A stretch of DNA of 64,000 nt from Oscillospiraceae bacterium (GCA_009777775.1 WRLE01000004.1:62001-126000), one strand, 5' to 3'. Shown: positions 45,998-56,059, numbered from the stretch's first letter. The notes: generated from the letters alone by a model not told the origin. Made by a program: numbers and translations.

Positions 45998-48900
45998 TTA
46001 ATATTCAATTTCTATGTTTCTTCTTCCGAAGTTACTTATAAAAATGTTTAAATCTGACGCATTAACGACATTATCCCCATTAATATCTGCTAGCGCATTA
46101 GTTGGCGGACTGCTGCCAAAGCTAGCAATAAATAAATTGAGATCTGATGCGTTTATTATACCATCATTATTGATATCTCCTGATAAAAGGTTAATCGTGC
46201 TGTATTCTTTATCAGAATTTGTTGAAAGGTCTATATCGACACCACCAACAATGACATTAGTAATCATGTAGCTCAAATGCCCACCTTTGCTAACAACAAG
46301 GTCATAAACCCCCTCAGGTATATCAACTAAAACAAATTCTTGGGTCACCAGACTACTCTCTGTTACTTGCGCAGCAATCGTTGTAGATATAATAACATTA
46401 GAAGCACTACCTGCTTTATATAAAACAATAGTTATTTCATTCTTAGGATTGTAGCTACTAACTCGCCCATAAATTGTTGCACTATTTTCATTAACATCAA
46501 TAAATGCACGTAATACAGGGTAATCATATTCACTTCTTATGAAACCCCAAATACTATCAAAGTTAAATCCCTCAAAAGAAGACCGCTGCCTCATTTTCGC
46601 ATCTGTTAGCAAGTATTCTGTACTAAATTCAATATTCCCAATATATCTCTTTTCATGATTTTGACGAACAGTACCATCAATAATTTGATCGCTTTCTAGT
46701 CGCCAATAACTACGACTAATTATTATATTTATGTCAGAGAAGCCACAAATCCCACCAGCTATTCCGCTATTGTTAACAAATTCATGAGATGAAATTACTG
46801 TCCCTATATTATAACAGTTTATTAAAGTTGATTCGTTTGAAGCCCAACCGCATATTCCGCCAGTAATAGCTGATGTGTAAGCAGTTGTAGCTGATGATGA
46901 TACCGTCCCTGTATTATAACAGTTGTTGATTATCGAATGAAATGAAGTTGCACATAACCCTCCAGCATAGGCAGTACAGTTACCATCACTAGAAGCTGAA
47001 ACCGTACTTGTATTGAAGCAGTTTGATAATATAACATTTGTTCCTGCACTCCCACAAATCCCTCCTGCATATACAAACATACTAGAAACATGAGGATTAT
47101 ATAGTGATACAGAAACACTACCAGTGTTATAACAATTACTTATTGTAGTATTGTACATAGCAAAACCGCAAACACCTCCCGCATAATAACCATTAATACT
47201 TATGTTAGTATTTTCAAGCTTTATGTTTCTAATAGTTGCATCTTGAGCAACTCCAAATAAACCAGCATAATCGACTTCTCCCGAAATAGTTAGGTTGTTA
47301 ATAATATTTCCTTGACCATCAAAAACACCAATAAATGGATTGTCATATGAACCAATTGGAATCCATTCTGTTCCAGAGAAATCAATAGAAGAAGTCATAT
47401 AATAATCCCCATCAAGTGGAAATGCAGGGTCATTTCCTATTTTTTCCAATTCTGATCTATTTGATATTGGAATTGCAGCTAGTGTTTGCACTTCCTCTAT
47501 GTTAATAAGGATTGTTATCGTAATCGGATTTGATCCTTTTATAAACCCAACTGGTGCTTCCCATATTGCCGTCAGCATCTTCGCACCAATTACTTCACCG
47601 TTAAATGAACCAATCCAGCTGATTATGTTTGCTTGCGCATAAGTCATACCATCGGTAACAGTAACATGAACTGGTAATATTTTTGAAGCTATTAAGTTTG
47701 AAAGTGTTACGATATTTTCGTTTGTTGAAAGATTTATTGCTGATAGAGGTATATAGCTAATTATTATAGTATCAATGTCTCCACTACCCGCTATTGGAGT
47801 TGCTCTTTTTGTAGCTTCAATACCATATCCAGCAATACTTACTGCACGTACTTTGAACGTGTATCTCTCGCCATTTGTCAAATCTAAGAAGATATGAGAA
47901 GCGTTATCAGTAGCAGCTTCCCAGGTTGCACCGTTGTCTTTTGAAACTTGGTATCCTGTTATGGCATTAATGCCTTCTCGTGCTGGTATACTCCAAGTAA
48001 GAGTTACTTGCCCATCGCATGGTGTGGCTAAGAAGCTTTTTGGAGCAGTAGGCACAGATGTTGAGTTTTGTGGGTAGAAATGGAACGAGTTATTTAATAT
48101 CAGTCCTCTATCTTCCCAACCGATTACGTCATCGGTAGAAGCTAATATATTTTTCGTACAGTCTACGAGCATATGCATAGTTATAGAATAGTATGAGAGG
48201 TCTAATTCTGTTAGTAGGTTGTTACCGCAGTAGAGCATGGACAAAGTAGCATTGTTTGATAAGTCTAGCTCCGTTAACTGATTGCTTTCACAATTGAAAT
48301 ACATTAAAGCAATGTTGTTAGATATGTCTAATTCAGTTATCTGATTGTTATTGCAATGGAGATATGTCAAAGCAGTGTTTTGTGATACATCCAACTCCGT
48401 TAGCTGATTGTTATGGCAAAGCAAATCTGTCAAGACAATATTAGATAATACATCTAACTCCATAAGTTTATTGTTACCACAATATAGATATAACAACGCA
48501 TAATTATTGACGACATCTAGATCCGTTAGTTTATTACTTCCGCAACCAAGATATTTAAGATTAACATTAGATGAAACATCCAATTCTTTTAGCAGATTAC
48601 TATCGCAATTGAGATTTATCAAATTAGTATTATGTGAAACATCTAATTCTGTTAGTTGATTGCTTCGGCAATCAAGATTCGTCAAAGTTGTATTTTTAGA
48701 TACATCTAAACTAGCTAATAGGTTTCTGTCACAATACAACTCTATCAATGCAACATTGTTCGATACATCCAACTCTGTCAGCAGATTGTTTCCACAACCT
48801 AGAATCGTCAATGCAACAAAATGCTCAATACCTGATAAACTAGATATGTTTCGGGATTGGACATTAACAGAAAGAATACTCTCTACATCATAGTTAAATA

Positions 48901-51900
48901 TAGGTCCAGTTGGTTTGTTAGTGATTTGACGTACATATGCTAGAAAAACCGGATCTGTAAACGATGCTGTGATATCGTTTTCATCAGCTTGTACTACTGT
49001 AATAGTGTATACTTGAGTGTTATAGCTTATACTATTTTCTGCTTTAACTGTAAATTCGAATAAACCACTTTTTATAGGAGTTCCAGATATTAAACCATCC
49101 GTAGAAAATATCAACCCTTCAGGTATTGTGCCACTTTCAACGCTCCATGTGATGGGCGCAGAACCATTTGCAATTAATGTTTGATTATAGTCTATACCGA
49201 TTGTACCGTTTGACAGCATAGACGTCATAATGTTTAACGGTTTTGGTATAAATAGTTGATTTTTTTCATAATCAACATTCATATTATTTTCATCAGAAAA
49301 AAACAATGATGTCATGTATTCTGTTGCTCCAAAATTTATTATAAGACCATTTTCTATTTCGGTAGTCACCCAGATTTCCATATTTGATTCGGGTTCAAGA
49401 ACCCCATTACCATCGAGTCCTGTACCTACTGTAATATATTGATTGCTCCCTAGATGAACATTATTAGCTATTTCATTGATAGTTCTTGTATTGTTTTTTA
49501 TTACTGTTGTTCCTCCAAGAATGATTGAACCATTACCATACACTCCTCCACCATTATTTATTGCATGGTTGTTACTGATTATTCCACTATACATAACAAA
49601 TGAACTACTATTTCCTATTAGGTACATGGCACCACCATCGATAGTAGCAGTATTATCAATTATAGTACCACTAGATATATTAACCTCGCCATAACTGAGT
49701 ATCCCTCCTCCAAAAACAGCAGTATTTCCACTGATGATACCGTTATTAATACTTAGTGTATTTCCACGTTGATATATGCCTCCACCATAACCGCCATTTG
49801 CATTGTTATCACTAATGACTCCTCCGTTCATTATGAAGGTACCTGTATAATATACCCCTCCACCTCCACCAGATAATGGGTATTGATATTGACCATTTGA
49901 TATGTTTTCACTAATTATACCATCATACATGACGAATCGATCACCAGAACATACGCCACCACCTAGAACACTAGCAATATTGTTTCTAATTTCACCTCCA
50001 TACATAATAAATTTTCCATTATTAACACATACTCCTCCACCTAATGGTGCGATGTTATTGTGGATTGAGCCGCCATACATAATAAATGAACCCGATTCTA
50101 TATTCACACCACCACCCCAATAGGTTGTTTTGTTGTTACAGATTGTACCATTAGTCATGAGAAAGGTACTATCTGGACTGTATACACACACACCTTCTGA
50201 TTGATTATCGCTTATCATTCCACCATTCATAATAAACGTGCCTCCAGCATCTACACGAACACCACTTCCATTGCGCAGTATCACATTATTATTCATTATG
50301 AATGTACCACCCTTAATATCCACTAAAATAGAGTTATAATTATATGGTGGAATAATGATTCCTTCGAGAATAATAGTTTCAATTACTAGATACGCATCAT
50401 ATCTAATCTCAAAACCACCAGAAACATAGCCATCATCACTATAATTACTATGTACTTTTAAAGTATGTTGAATATTATCACTAATTATCCATAGTTTTTG
50501 ATTTTGGTTAGTGATTTGCAGACGTTCTAAAACATCAATATCTTCACCTATAATAATAGTTGTATCTACAAGAGCGTGATTGTTAAAATAATAAATCGCA
50601 TCAACAAGCTGCTGGTAATTAACTATGGTATCCATTTTGGGAGGAATCATTTGTAAAAAAGGGTAGCTATTATTTAAAAAGTATTCACTCCCCCACACAT
50701 TAGGATAATCGAAATCTACGTAGTTTACAAAGTCTTTCATTTGTTCATCTGTGAGCCGTCCTGTTGTTATGTCATTGCTAGAGCCATTTGCTCTTTTTTC
50801 AGAATTAGACCGTTGAATCCCATTTCCACTCTGGTTACTTTCAATTCTCCAGTAGCAATTATGAATATTAACGCCACGACCAACAATGCTACCAAAATAA
50901 ATAACTATGGTTGCATTGGATTTGGCATCTATATCGCCTATATTATAACAATTAGAAACAGATGAATTGGTATCGCCACAAATACCTCCTATAAATGTTG
51001 ATGCACTAGTTGATAAAGTAGATATGAATCCAGTATTGAAACAATTTATGATTTGTGTATAAAAAGACTTTCCGCATATTCCACCAGCAATTGCTACTGT
51101 CGACATTGATACTGGTGTAGGTTTTGCTACAACTTCTCCTATGTTAAAGCATTCGCTAACAAAGGAATTGTTTCCTGATCCACAAATTCCTCCAGCATTT
51201 GCATTTGACATAGATATCGCTATTACAGTACCCTTGTTATAGCATATAACTGTTTCTGTTGAGTTTTCTATTTGTCCACTTATTCCTCCTGCATAAGCAA
51301 TAGCAGAATAGGTTTCAGATTGACCAAACGAACTCGCTACAACTGATCCTTCATTATAACAATTAACAGTAGTAATCCCATTCAGTTTACCAATTATACC
51401 ACCTGCAAATGCTTCAGATGTATATACTAAAGCATTTGATGTGGCACTTATATTGCCGATATTGTAACAATCATTAATACCTTGTTGTGTACTAAGACTA
51501 TTGCTTATATGACCAACTATACCTCCTGCATATGCTATTGCATTAGTCGTTGATGATGTAGATGAGCTAGCTAGTATATCACCAGTATTATAACAATCAT
51601 CAATGTAAAACAAATCAATACTTGAATTAGTGTTGAATATACCACAAATCCCTCCTGCTCGTGCTTCCAAAGGAAATGAGATGGATGATGTCGAAGATGA
51701 CAATATGCTTGACACGCTTCCATTGTTATAACAATGGCTAAATGATATTGAGTTTGTGCCAAATCCCACAATACCTCCAGCCCATTGACCGCTAATATCG
51801 CCCGTATTATAACAATTGCTTATATGGACTAATCCGCTAGTATGACCACTAATACCTCCTGCTAAAAACTCGGAAACGATATTTGTACCTTCTAATCCAA

Positions 51901-52510
51901 CATTCGATATTGTAGCATTTTTCATATGTTCAAATAACCCCGCACTATACGTAGCTACTGTATTCTTGAGATTATTAATCACAAACCCTTGACCATCGAA
52001 TATACCTGAAAATGCATTATTACTACCGTATCCTATCGGCACCCATTCCGCTCCTGATAAGTCAATGTCATTTGTCAAATAATATTTACCACTGAGGTTG
52101 TTGTTAATTGCTTCCAATCCTGCACGGTCACTGATGGCTATGTATTCTGAAAAATCTGGTAAGTCTTCAATTGGGATAATTTCAGCTAAAAACTTCCCGT
52201 TCGAGCTGTATTGTGGAGTAAATGATGTGGACATCATTTCGATTCCTTGACTCGATGGTGCTATACCGACTAATTTAGATAATCCCATCGAATTGTTTGG
52301 TAGTTCGAACATACTTGATTTCCATTCATCAAACTCTGGGAAATCAATATTTCCTACTGTCTCAAAAGCGTCATTTGTATACTCATTTTCATTTAAATTT
52401 ATAGCTATTGCAATTGGACCTGTTATAAGAGCTGCTATTGTACACATCACAAGTATTATTGATAGCAAGCGTCGTGAAATCCACCTGCATTTTATTCTGT
52501 CTTTATCCAT
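45998..52510 (-). CDS. Giant secreted repeat protein with GLUG, beta-helix, leucine-rich repeats, Fn3 and C-terminal dockerin
   Basis: 2170 residues. An N-terminal signal or anchor (about 12-36) is followed by GLUG repeats (about 145-535; AGGIVGH, NCYNTGDI), a right-handed beta-helix built of FIMNGG/YGGGI repeats (about 727-1020), a putative-Ig segment, a leucine-rich block of 21-residue units (LTELDVSNN..L..L.C..N; about 1207-1463), a fibronectin III domain (about 1483-1577), a second GLUG block (about 1710-1923), a carboxypeptidase-regulatory-like fold, and a type I dockerin (about 2108-2165) with two intact calcium loops (DINNDGIINASDL and DINGDNVVNASDL). It is an adhesin-like, non-catalytic dockerin protein, translated just upstream of the SLH protein. 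Confidence 0.9.
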   Translation of the reverse strand: MDKDRIKCRWISRRLLSIILVMCTIAALITGPIAIAINLNENEYTNDAFETVGNIDFPEFDEWKSSMFELPNNSMGLSKLVGIAPSSQGIEMMSTSFTPQYSSNGKFLAEIIPIEDLPDFSEYIAISDRAGLEAINNNLSGKYYLTNDIDLSGAEWVPIGYGSNNAFSGIFDGQGFVINNLKNTVATYSAGLFEHMKNATISNVGLEGTNIVSEFLAGGISGHTSGLVHISNCYNTGDISGQWAGGIVGFGTNSISFSHCYNNGSVSSILSSSTSSISFPLEARAGGICGIFNTNSSIDLFYIDDCYNTGDILASSSTSSTTNAIAYAGGIVGHISNSLSTQQGINDCYNIGNISATSNALVYTSEAFAGGIIGKLNGITTVNCYNEGSVVASSFGQSETYSAIAYAGGISGQIENSTETVICYNKGTVIAISMSNANAGGICGSGNNSFVSECFNIGEVVAKPTPVSMSTVAIAGGICGKSFYTQIINCFNTGFISTLSTSASTFIGGICGDTNSSVSNCYNIGDIDAKSNATIVIYFGSIVGRGVNIHNCYWRIESNQSGNGIQRSNSEKRANGSSNDITTGRLTDEQMKDFVNYVDFDYPNVWGSEYFLNNSYPFLQMIPPKMDTIVNYQQLVDAIYYFNNHALVDTTIIIGEDIDVLERLQITNQNQKLWIISDNIQHTLKVHSNYSDDGYVSGGFEIRYDAYLVIETIILEGIIIPPYNYNSILVDIKGGTFIMNNNVILRNGSGVRVDAGGTFIMNGGMISDNQSEGVCVYSPDSTFLMTNGTICNNKTTYWGGGVNIESGSFIMYGGSIHNNIAPLGGGVCVNNGKFIMYGGEIRNNIASVLGGGVCSGDRFVMYDGIISENISNGQYQYPLSGGGGGVYYTGTFIMNGGVISDNNANGGYGGGIYQRGNTLSINNGIISGNTAVFGGGILSYGEVNISSGTIIDNTATIDGGAMYLIGNSSSFVMYSGIISNNHAINNGGGVYGNGSIILGGTTVIKNNTRTINEIANNVHLGSNQYITVGTGLDGNGVLEPESNMEIWVTTEIENGLIINFGATEYMTSLFFSDENNMNVDYEKNQLFIPKPLNIMTSMLSNGTIGIDYNQTLIANGSAPITWSVESGTIPEGLIFSTDGLISGTPIKSGLFEFTVKAENSISYNTQVYTITVVQADENDITASFTDPVFLAYVRQITNKPTGPIFNYDVESILSVNVQSRNISSLSGIEHFVALTILGCGNNLLTELDVSNNVALIELYCDRNLLASLDVSKNTTLTNLDCRSNQLTELDVSHNTNLINLNCDSNLLKELDVSSNVNLKYLGCGSNKLTDLDVVNNYALLYLYCGNNKLMELDVLSNIVLTDLLCHNNQLTELDVSQNTALTYLHCNNNQITELDISNNIALMYFNCESNQLTELDLSNNATLSMLYCGNNLLTELDLSYYSITMHMLVDCTKNILASTDDVIGWEDRGLILNNSFHFYPQNSTSVPTAPKSFLATPCDGQVTLTWSIPAREGINAITGYQVSKDNGATWEAATDNASHIFLDLTNGERYTFKVRAVSIAGYGIEATKRATPIAGSGDIDTIIISYIPLSAINLSTNENIVTLSNLIASKILPVHVTVTDGMTYAQANIISWIGSFNGEVIGAKMLTAIWEAPVGFIKGSNPITITILINIEEVQTLAAIPISNRSELEKIGNDPAFPLDGDYYMTSSIDFSGTEWIPIGSYDNPFIGVFDGQGNIINNLTISGEVDYAGLFGVAQDATIRNIKLENTNISINGYYAGGVCGFAMYNTTISNCYNTGSVSVSLYNPHVSSMFVYAGGICGSAGTNVILSNCFNTSTVSASSDGNCTAYAGGLCATSFHSIINNCYNTGTVSSSATTAYTSAITGGICGWASNESTLINCYNIGTVISSHEFVNNSGIAGGICGFSDINIIISRSYWRLESDQIIDGTVRQNHEKRYIGNIEFSTEYLLTDAKMRQRSSFEGFNFDSIWGFIRSEYDYPVLRAFIDVNENSATIYGRVSSYNPKNEITIVLYKAGSASNVIISTTIAAQVTESSLVTQEFVLVDIPEGVYDLVVSKGGHLSYMITNVIVGGVDIDLSTNSDKEYSTINLLSGDINNDGIINASDLNLFIASFGSSPPTNALADINGDNVVNASDLNIFISNFGRRNIEIEY
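48180..48840. repeat. 63-bp tandem repeats coding the leucine-rich block
   Basis: About ten to twelve imperfect 63-base units within the dockerin gene, each coding a 21-residue leucine-rich repeat. Units differ at many third positions, so the array is old. Confidence 0.75.
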
Positions 52511-52569
52511 GCTCTATAATCCTTTCTATGCTTAAAAAATACGATACATTCCTCATGTTCTTATACCAA

Positions 52570-52830
52570 AAAGGCCATAAGAAAAAGCGCGCAGGGGGCA
52601 TTTGCCTTGCCTACGCGCTTGAAAATTGTTGTTTTCAGCGTTTTTTTACACAAAATCACACGCTACTTCCACAAAATCAGATTGAATAAGCCTGTGAAAA
52701 CAGGTATACTGATTTCGTCGCAGTGGCGGATTTTCCGTGTTTGTAGGCTAGCTTTCAACGTTGTCCCTACATTCGCCGTGAAGGTGCTCGTAACACCCCA
52801 CGGTCGCTGCGGCCCTTAGTTATGGCCTTT
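52570..52830 (-). ncRNA. Structured repeat element, copy 1 (candidate RNA leader or small RNA)
   Basis: 261 bases closed by an 11-base inverted repeat (AAAGGCCATAA and TTATGGCCTTT). It is about 85 percent like copy 2 at 57773-58029. Inner hairpins on the minus strand include CCGTG..GGTG/CACC..CACGG and TGTAGG/CCTACA. A stem GCGCGTAGG/CCTGCGCGC, followed by TTTTT, resembles a terminator 72 bases upstream of the dockerin gene start. Differences between the copies keep the pairing on the minus strand. Homology extends outward to 52547 and to about 52887. Confidence 0.6.
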
Positions 52831-52858
52831 ATATCGCCTATCCTACCATAGGAAAAAA

Positions 52859-52886
52859 GAATTGACAATGTTTTTTGTCAATTCTT
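52859..52886. terminator. Hairpin adjoining structured element copy 1
   Basis: GAATTGACA and TGTCAATTC arms; T-rich on the minus strand (TTCTTTTTTCC). The same hairpin adjoins copy 2 (58059-58086). On the plus strand TTGACA plus TATAAT 18 bases later also resembles a promoter. Confidence 0.6.
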
Positions 52887-53262
52887 ATAATTTATGGGAG
52901 TTGATCATAAAATTCAACATAGCACTATGTCATAGTGTCAACCAAACAAATGTATTAAGTTATTTGAATCAAAAATTGAAAGCATTAACGAGATTCGCTA
53001 ATGAAATTCGAAACCGATCCCTATCTCTTTTGAGATTGACTACTATACGGTAACCCTTCGAAATCGATTAACCGCTTCTGACATGATTACAATATATTAT
53101 ACTCAAAATGCAATATATTTAAATAGATTGTGTCATTTATCACCTTTTTCGTATACTATAATCAATATATTAGTGCCTCTATTTACATTCTTACTTAAAT
53201 TGTGTATAGTATGCGTATACGCAAAACATAGATTCAATACATGAATTGAAAGTAACAATATA
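52887..53262. other. Interval without a supported gene
   Basis: AT-rich. No coding frame with a binding site or known pattern is seen. I see nothing else in it beyond the hairpin at its left edge. Confidence 0.4.
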
Positions 53263-53607
53263 ATGTCTCTGAACTTTACGATGATAAATGATCAAATAAA
53301 AGCATTTATCGATCAAGGAAAGATAAATCCTAATATTGGCATAGCGAAAGAGCCGATTCCAGTTGAAATAACTGCCATTAACAGGCACGCTTTAAAGCAC
53401 GGCGTAACGTTAGAAGATGCACAAAGCTATGTTAATAACGCGGTAGTCATGTTCGATCAGGGTAATCGTTCTTTATATATATCGCTTGACGGTAATGCGG
53501 TTTTGCTTGATAGTGAAAAAAGACTAATCAGCGCATATAAAAAAGAAGACTTTGATCTTGGGACATTAACGATTTTAGAGGTAATAACTAATGGAGATAA
53601 AATATAA
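53263..53607 (+). CDS. Putative small toxin-like protein (BECR/DUF4258-like pattern)
   Basis: 114 residues, not firmly recognised. The segment INRHALKHGVTLEDAQSYVNNAVVMFDQGNRSLYISLDGNAVLLDSEKRLISAY has the His-helix, strands and final Thr/Ser-like strand order of small BECR-fold RNase domains (such as DUF4258). The start has only a weak binding site. It overlaps the next gene by 17 bases, typical for toxin/antitoxin or toxin/immunity pairs. Function is inferred and unproven. Confidence 0.5.
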   Translation: MSLNFTMINDQIKAFIDQGKINPNIGIAKEPIPVEITAINRHALKHGVTLEDAQSYVNNAVVMFDQGNRSLYISLDGNAVLLDSEKRLISAYKKEDFDLGTLTILEVITNGDKI

Positions 53608-53836
53608 ATGTCCAATGCTAAATACGAAAATTGATGAAACCATATGTTATGATATCCAAATGGTAGTTGGGTCTGGAAACTTAATTAATAAAAACATTTT
53701 AAACTATTATAAAGACATATTCGACCCAAAAATCGTAACTGATGAAGCTTCTCAAAAACATTGTGTTGATTGTCCTTTTAACCAGCTATATGGGCAGACT
53801 ACAAAAATAAGCACAATATCTGAAAAAAAGATTTAG
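53591..53836 (+). CDS. Small Cys-containing partner protein
   Basis: 81 residues. Cysteines at KCPML, ETICYD and KHCVDCPF could form a zinc or disulfide site. The DIQMVVGSGNLINKNILNYYKDIF segment looks helical. It overlaps the preceding gene, so they are cotranslated. It could be an antitoxin or immunity protein; not recognised. Confidence 0.5.
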   Translation: MEIKYKCPMLNTKIDETICYDIQMVVGSGNLINKNILNYYKDIFDPKIVTDEASQKHCVDCPFNQLYGQTTKISTISEKKI

Positions 53837-53929
53837 CTTAGTACCGATTGATAAAGCATTGTTTATATTCATTACATTTGACAGGCACAGTATAATAATT
53901 AATCATAATATCTATTCTGGTTGTAATAT

Positions 53930-53967
53930 AAAGGTTCCCCTTTCTATGTCAAGAAAGGGAAACCTTT
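53930..53967. terminator. Terminator between the small gene pair and the pseudogene
   Basis: AAAGGTTCCCCTTTCT and AGAAAGGGAAACCTTT, one mismatch, six-base loop, followed by ATTATG. It resembles the hairpin at 40682-40713. Confidence 0.7.
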
Positions 53968-53976
53968 ATTATGTGA

Positions 53977-54212
53977 TGAATAAGAGCATTAATAAGGTAA
54001 ATATCGTTGAATGATGCAAATACCTAACTAACTCATCAACCTATCGAACAGTTTGTCTATTTCCATCAGCACAATATCCAAGCTTTGCTCGCCGATGTAT
54101 TTTATACGGACAACATAGTTTCCTTTCGTGACTATTATATGCATTTCAGGAACGACTGTTTCTTCTCTGATGAACAACCTATCGAATCCATCATATTCAA
54201 AGCATTCAACAA
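53977..54212. repeat. Direct repeat A of the DUF2812 gene 3' end
   Basis: It matches 56383 to about 56610 with roughly 90 percent identity, including the noncoding sequence after the stop codon (TGAATAAGAGCATTAATAAGG). Together the copies flank the HEAT-like gene and vapBC. Confidence 0.85.
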
Positions 54213-54222
54213 GTGCTACCCT
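54028..54222 (-). pseudogene. Duplicated C-terminal fragment of the DUF2812 protein
   Basis: The minus-strand frame reads FDRLFIREETVVPEMHIIVTKG, then YVVRIKYIGEQSLDIVLMEIDKLFDRLMS and a stop: the last 54 or so residues of the gene at 56434-57708 with a few substitutions and no frame breaks. There is no start codon or binding site, and an in-frame TAA lies upstream. Confidence 0.85.
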
Positions 54223-54252
54223 TTAATTGCGTTGCACCCGTAAATGCACAAC

Positions 54253-55626
54253 TCAATTTTTTCTGCGGTTTCTTGCGCTTATAACACGTTTAGCGTATTT
54301 TCTTGTTCTATCATATGAGTCAAACAGACATTCGTTAAGCAATTCATCTGACAACACGCCGCAGTGATTCATCGCTCTTACGATTCTTTCCCTGCAAAAG
54401 GAGCAATCTCCTTTTTGATATACTTTGAACAAAATAGGAAACGCATTTGCAGAACGGTGATGCTGATAAATACTTGCTATGTCCATTTGTATATGGTGAG
54501 AAACACTCCCAAGCTTAATGATTAAAGACTGTATCAGTGCATCATCGTCTTTGCGATAGTTTTCCACCAAAAGTCTTAATGCACCAGATTCAATTCCTCG
54601 CTCCATCAACAGCTCAATCGCCAAATCGTGAATCTTTCTATCTTTCAGATGCGCCAGCACTTCGATTACGCTTTCAACAATAGTCGTACTGTCTGAACAT
54701 GCATATTCTATAAGTTCATCAATGGTGATATACTCAGCCATTTTTGGTGTTGAAAAAAGTAATAATAATAAAGCCTTAGTATTATCATCCTCTTCTTGTT
54801 TTAATAATTCCTTAATTTCGCTAATTTCTGTTTCTGTGGCTTTTGTATGAAGCCATGTTCTATAACGACTTGCTCCAGTACGGGGAAACTGTTTGTTTAC
54901 AGAAGCTCTAACAGTATTAATGACCTCCTGAACCGTTATAGTATGATTCTCAATTGATAAACGATTTTCCGTTTGTGTTGTTTTCAATGTATTACAAAAG
55001 TCCATATATGCCGTTATGCTTTCTGAAATTCCATAATTCTTCTCGAAATATGTTTCAATCCGTTTCTTACTAAAGAATTTTTCAGCACAATAAAGAAACC
55101 AATCCCAATCTTTAATGTGTTGCGTATTGTCTGGATTTAATAATAATTCTTGCCCAAGCGTATCAGCAAAATGTATGAAATAAGGAAAACCACACAAATA
55201 AAAGAGATGCTCAACGATTATTTCTCTTTGATACGCTTCGTTATATTTAATACTATTTGTCAAGCGTCCTTTTTTTCTATTGAAATATTCATATTTTTGT
55301 ACAAGTGCATCAATGGATTTTTGATAGCCAATATTACCAAATAAATACAATAGTCGGGCCAATTGCGCACACAAGTTGTCGCTGCATTTAGACAGGAATC
55401 TTTTGATGATTTTTTCCTCAAAGTATTCTATTTCGTCTAAATACCAGATAGCAAAATACAAATAATCAGACTTTGTGCCTTCAGATTGGACATCATATGA
55501 TATGTCTCTTTTACAATAATATTCAACAATATCAATATATTTTTCTTTATCATTGCTATTGCTTATTTCAATGATAGCACTTCCGATTCCTCTACGTAAG
55601 GACTGTCTAAATTCCTTAATTGTCAT
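54253..55626 (-). CDS. HEAT-repeat-like protein of unknown function
   Basis: 457 residues, almost all helical. The C-terminal 170 residues look like HEAT-type helix pairs (IVESVIEVLAHLKDRKIHDLAIELLMERG, GALRLLVENYRKDDDALIQSLIIKLG, AFPILFKVYQKGDCSFCRERIVRAM). The N-terminal half is not recognised. It overlaps the vapC 3' end by 11 bases on the same strand, so it is probably in the vapBC transcript. Confidence 0.6.
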   Translation of the reverse strand: MTIKEFRQSLRRGIGSAIIEISNSNDKEKYIDIVEYYCKRDISYDVQSEGTKSDYLYFAIWYLDEIEYFEEKIIKRFLSKCSDNLCAQLARLLYLFGNIGYQKSIDALVQKYEYFNRKKGRLTNSIKYNEAYQREIIVEHLFYLCGFPYFIHFADTLGQELLLNPDNTQHIKDWDWFLYCAEKFFSKKRIETYFEKNYGISESITAYMDFCNTLKTTQTENRLSIENHTITVQEVINTVRASVNKQFPRTGASRYRTWLHTKATETEISEIKELLKQEEDDNTKALLLLLFSTPKMAEYITIDELIEYACSDSTTIVESVIEVLAHLKDRKIHDLAIELLMERGIESGALRLLVENYRKDDDALIQSLIIKLGSVSHHIQMDIASIYQHHRSANAFPILFKVYQKGDCSFCRERIVRAMNHCGVLSDELLNECLFDSYDRTRKYAKRVISARNRRKN

Positions 55627-56059
55627 TCTTGCTATTAATCACTCCTTTAACACTTTCTTCATCATCTACCCAGTTTTCTATATTCAATCCTGATACTCGC
55701 TCGAACTCTTTTACATTGTTGGTTATAAGAGTATACCCATTAGACTTCGCATGGGAAGCTATCAGCATATCCATTGCTCCAATGGTTTCTCCCTTTCGCT
55801 CCAGTTCGTAACGAATATCGCCATACACTTCGGCTGCTTTTGTATCATATGCAATCACGGTAACTGTCGATAGAAACATTTTGAGAGCATAAGTGTTTTT
55901 ATCGGTATATTGACTCTTCGACACACCATATTCCAACTCCGATTGAGTTATGGTGGACACAAATACCTCATTGTGGTTTATGCTTGCTATTTTTTTTGCT
56001 AGTTGGGTAGATTTACTATTAATAAGATAAATACATATATTTGTATCTAGCATATACAT
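55616..56059 (-). CDS. vapC: VapC-type PIN-domain ribonuclease toxin
   Basis: 147 residues with the PIN pattern: first Asp in YMLDTNICIYLI, Glu in TITQSELEYGV, and the later acidic residues in ETIGAMDMLIASHAKSNGYTLITNN. These acidic residues hold Mg2+ for RNA cleavage; many VapC toxins cut tRNA. Its ATG overlaps the vapB stop (TAATG). The tail after ENW is about 15 residues longer than usual and overlaps the next gene. Confidence 0.93.
   Translation of the reverse strand: MYMLDTNICIYLINSKSTQLAKKIASINHNEVFVSTITQSELEYGVSKSQYTDKNTYALKMFLSTVTVIAYDTKAAEVYGDIRYELERKGETIGAMDMLIASHAKSNGYTLITNNVKEFERVSGLNIENWVDDEESVKGVINSKNDN

Noticed and set aside
48180-48840. Regular 63-base repeats considered as a CRISPR array
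   Set aside because: They are in frame, code leucine-rich repeats, and have no unique spacers. No CRISPR array was found in the window.
52438-52819. Open frames of 70-83 codons across structured element copy 1
   Set aside because: They are not conserved in copy 2, where indels break the frame, whereas the hairpins are conserved.
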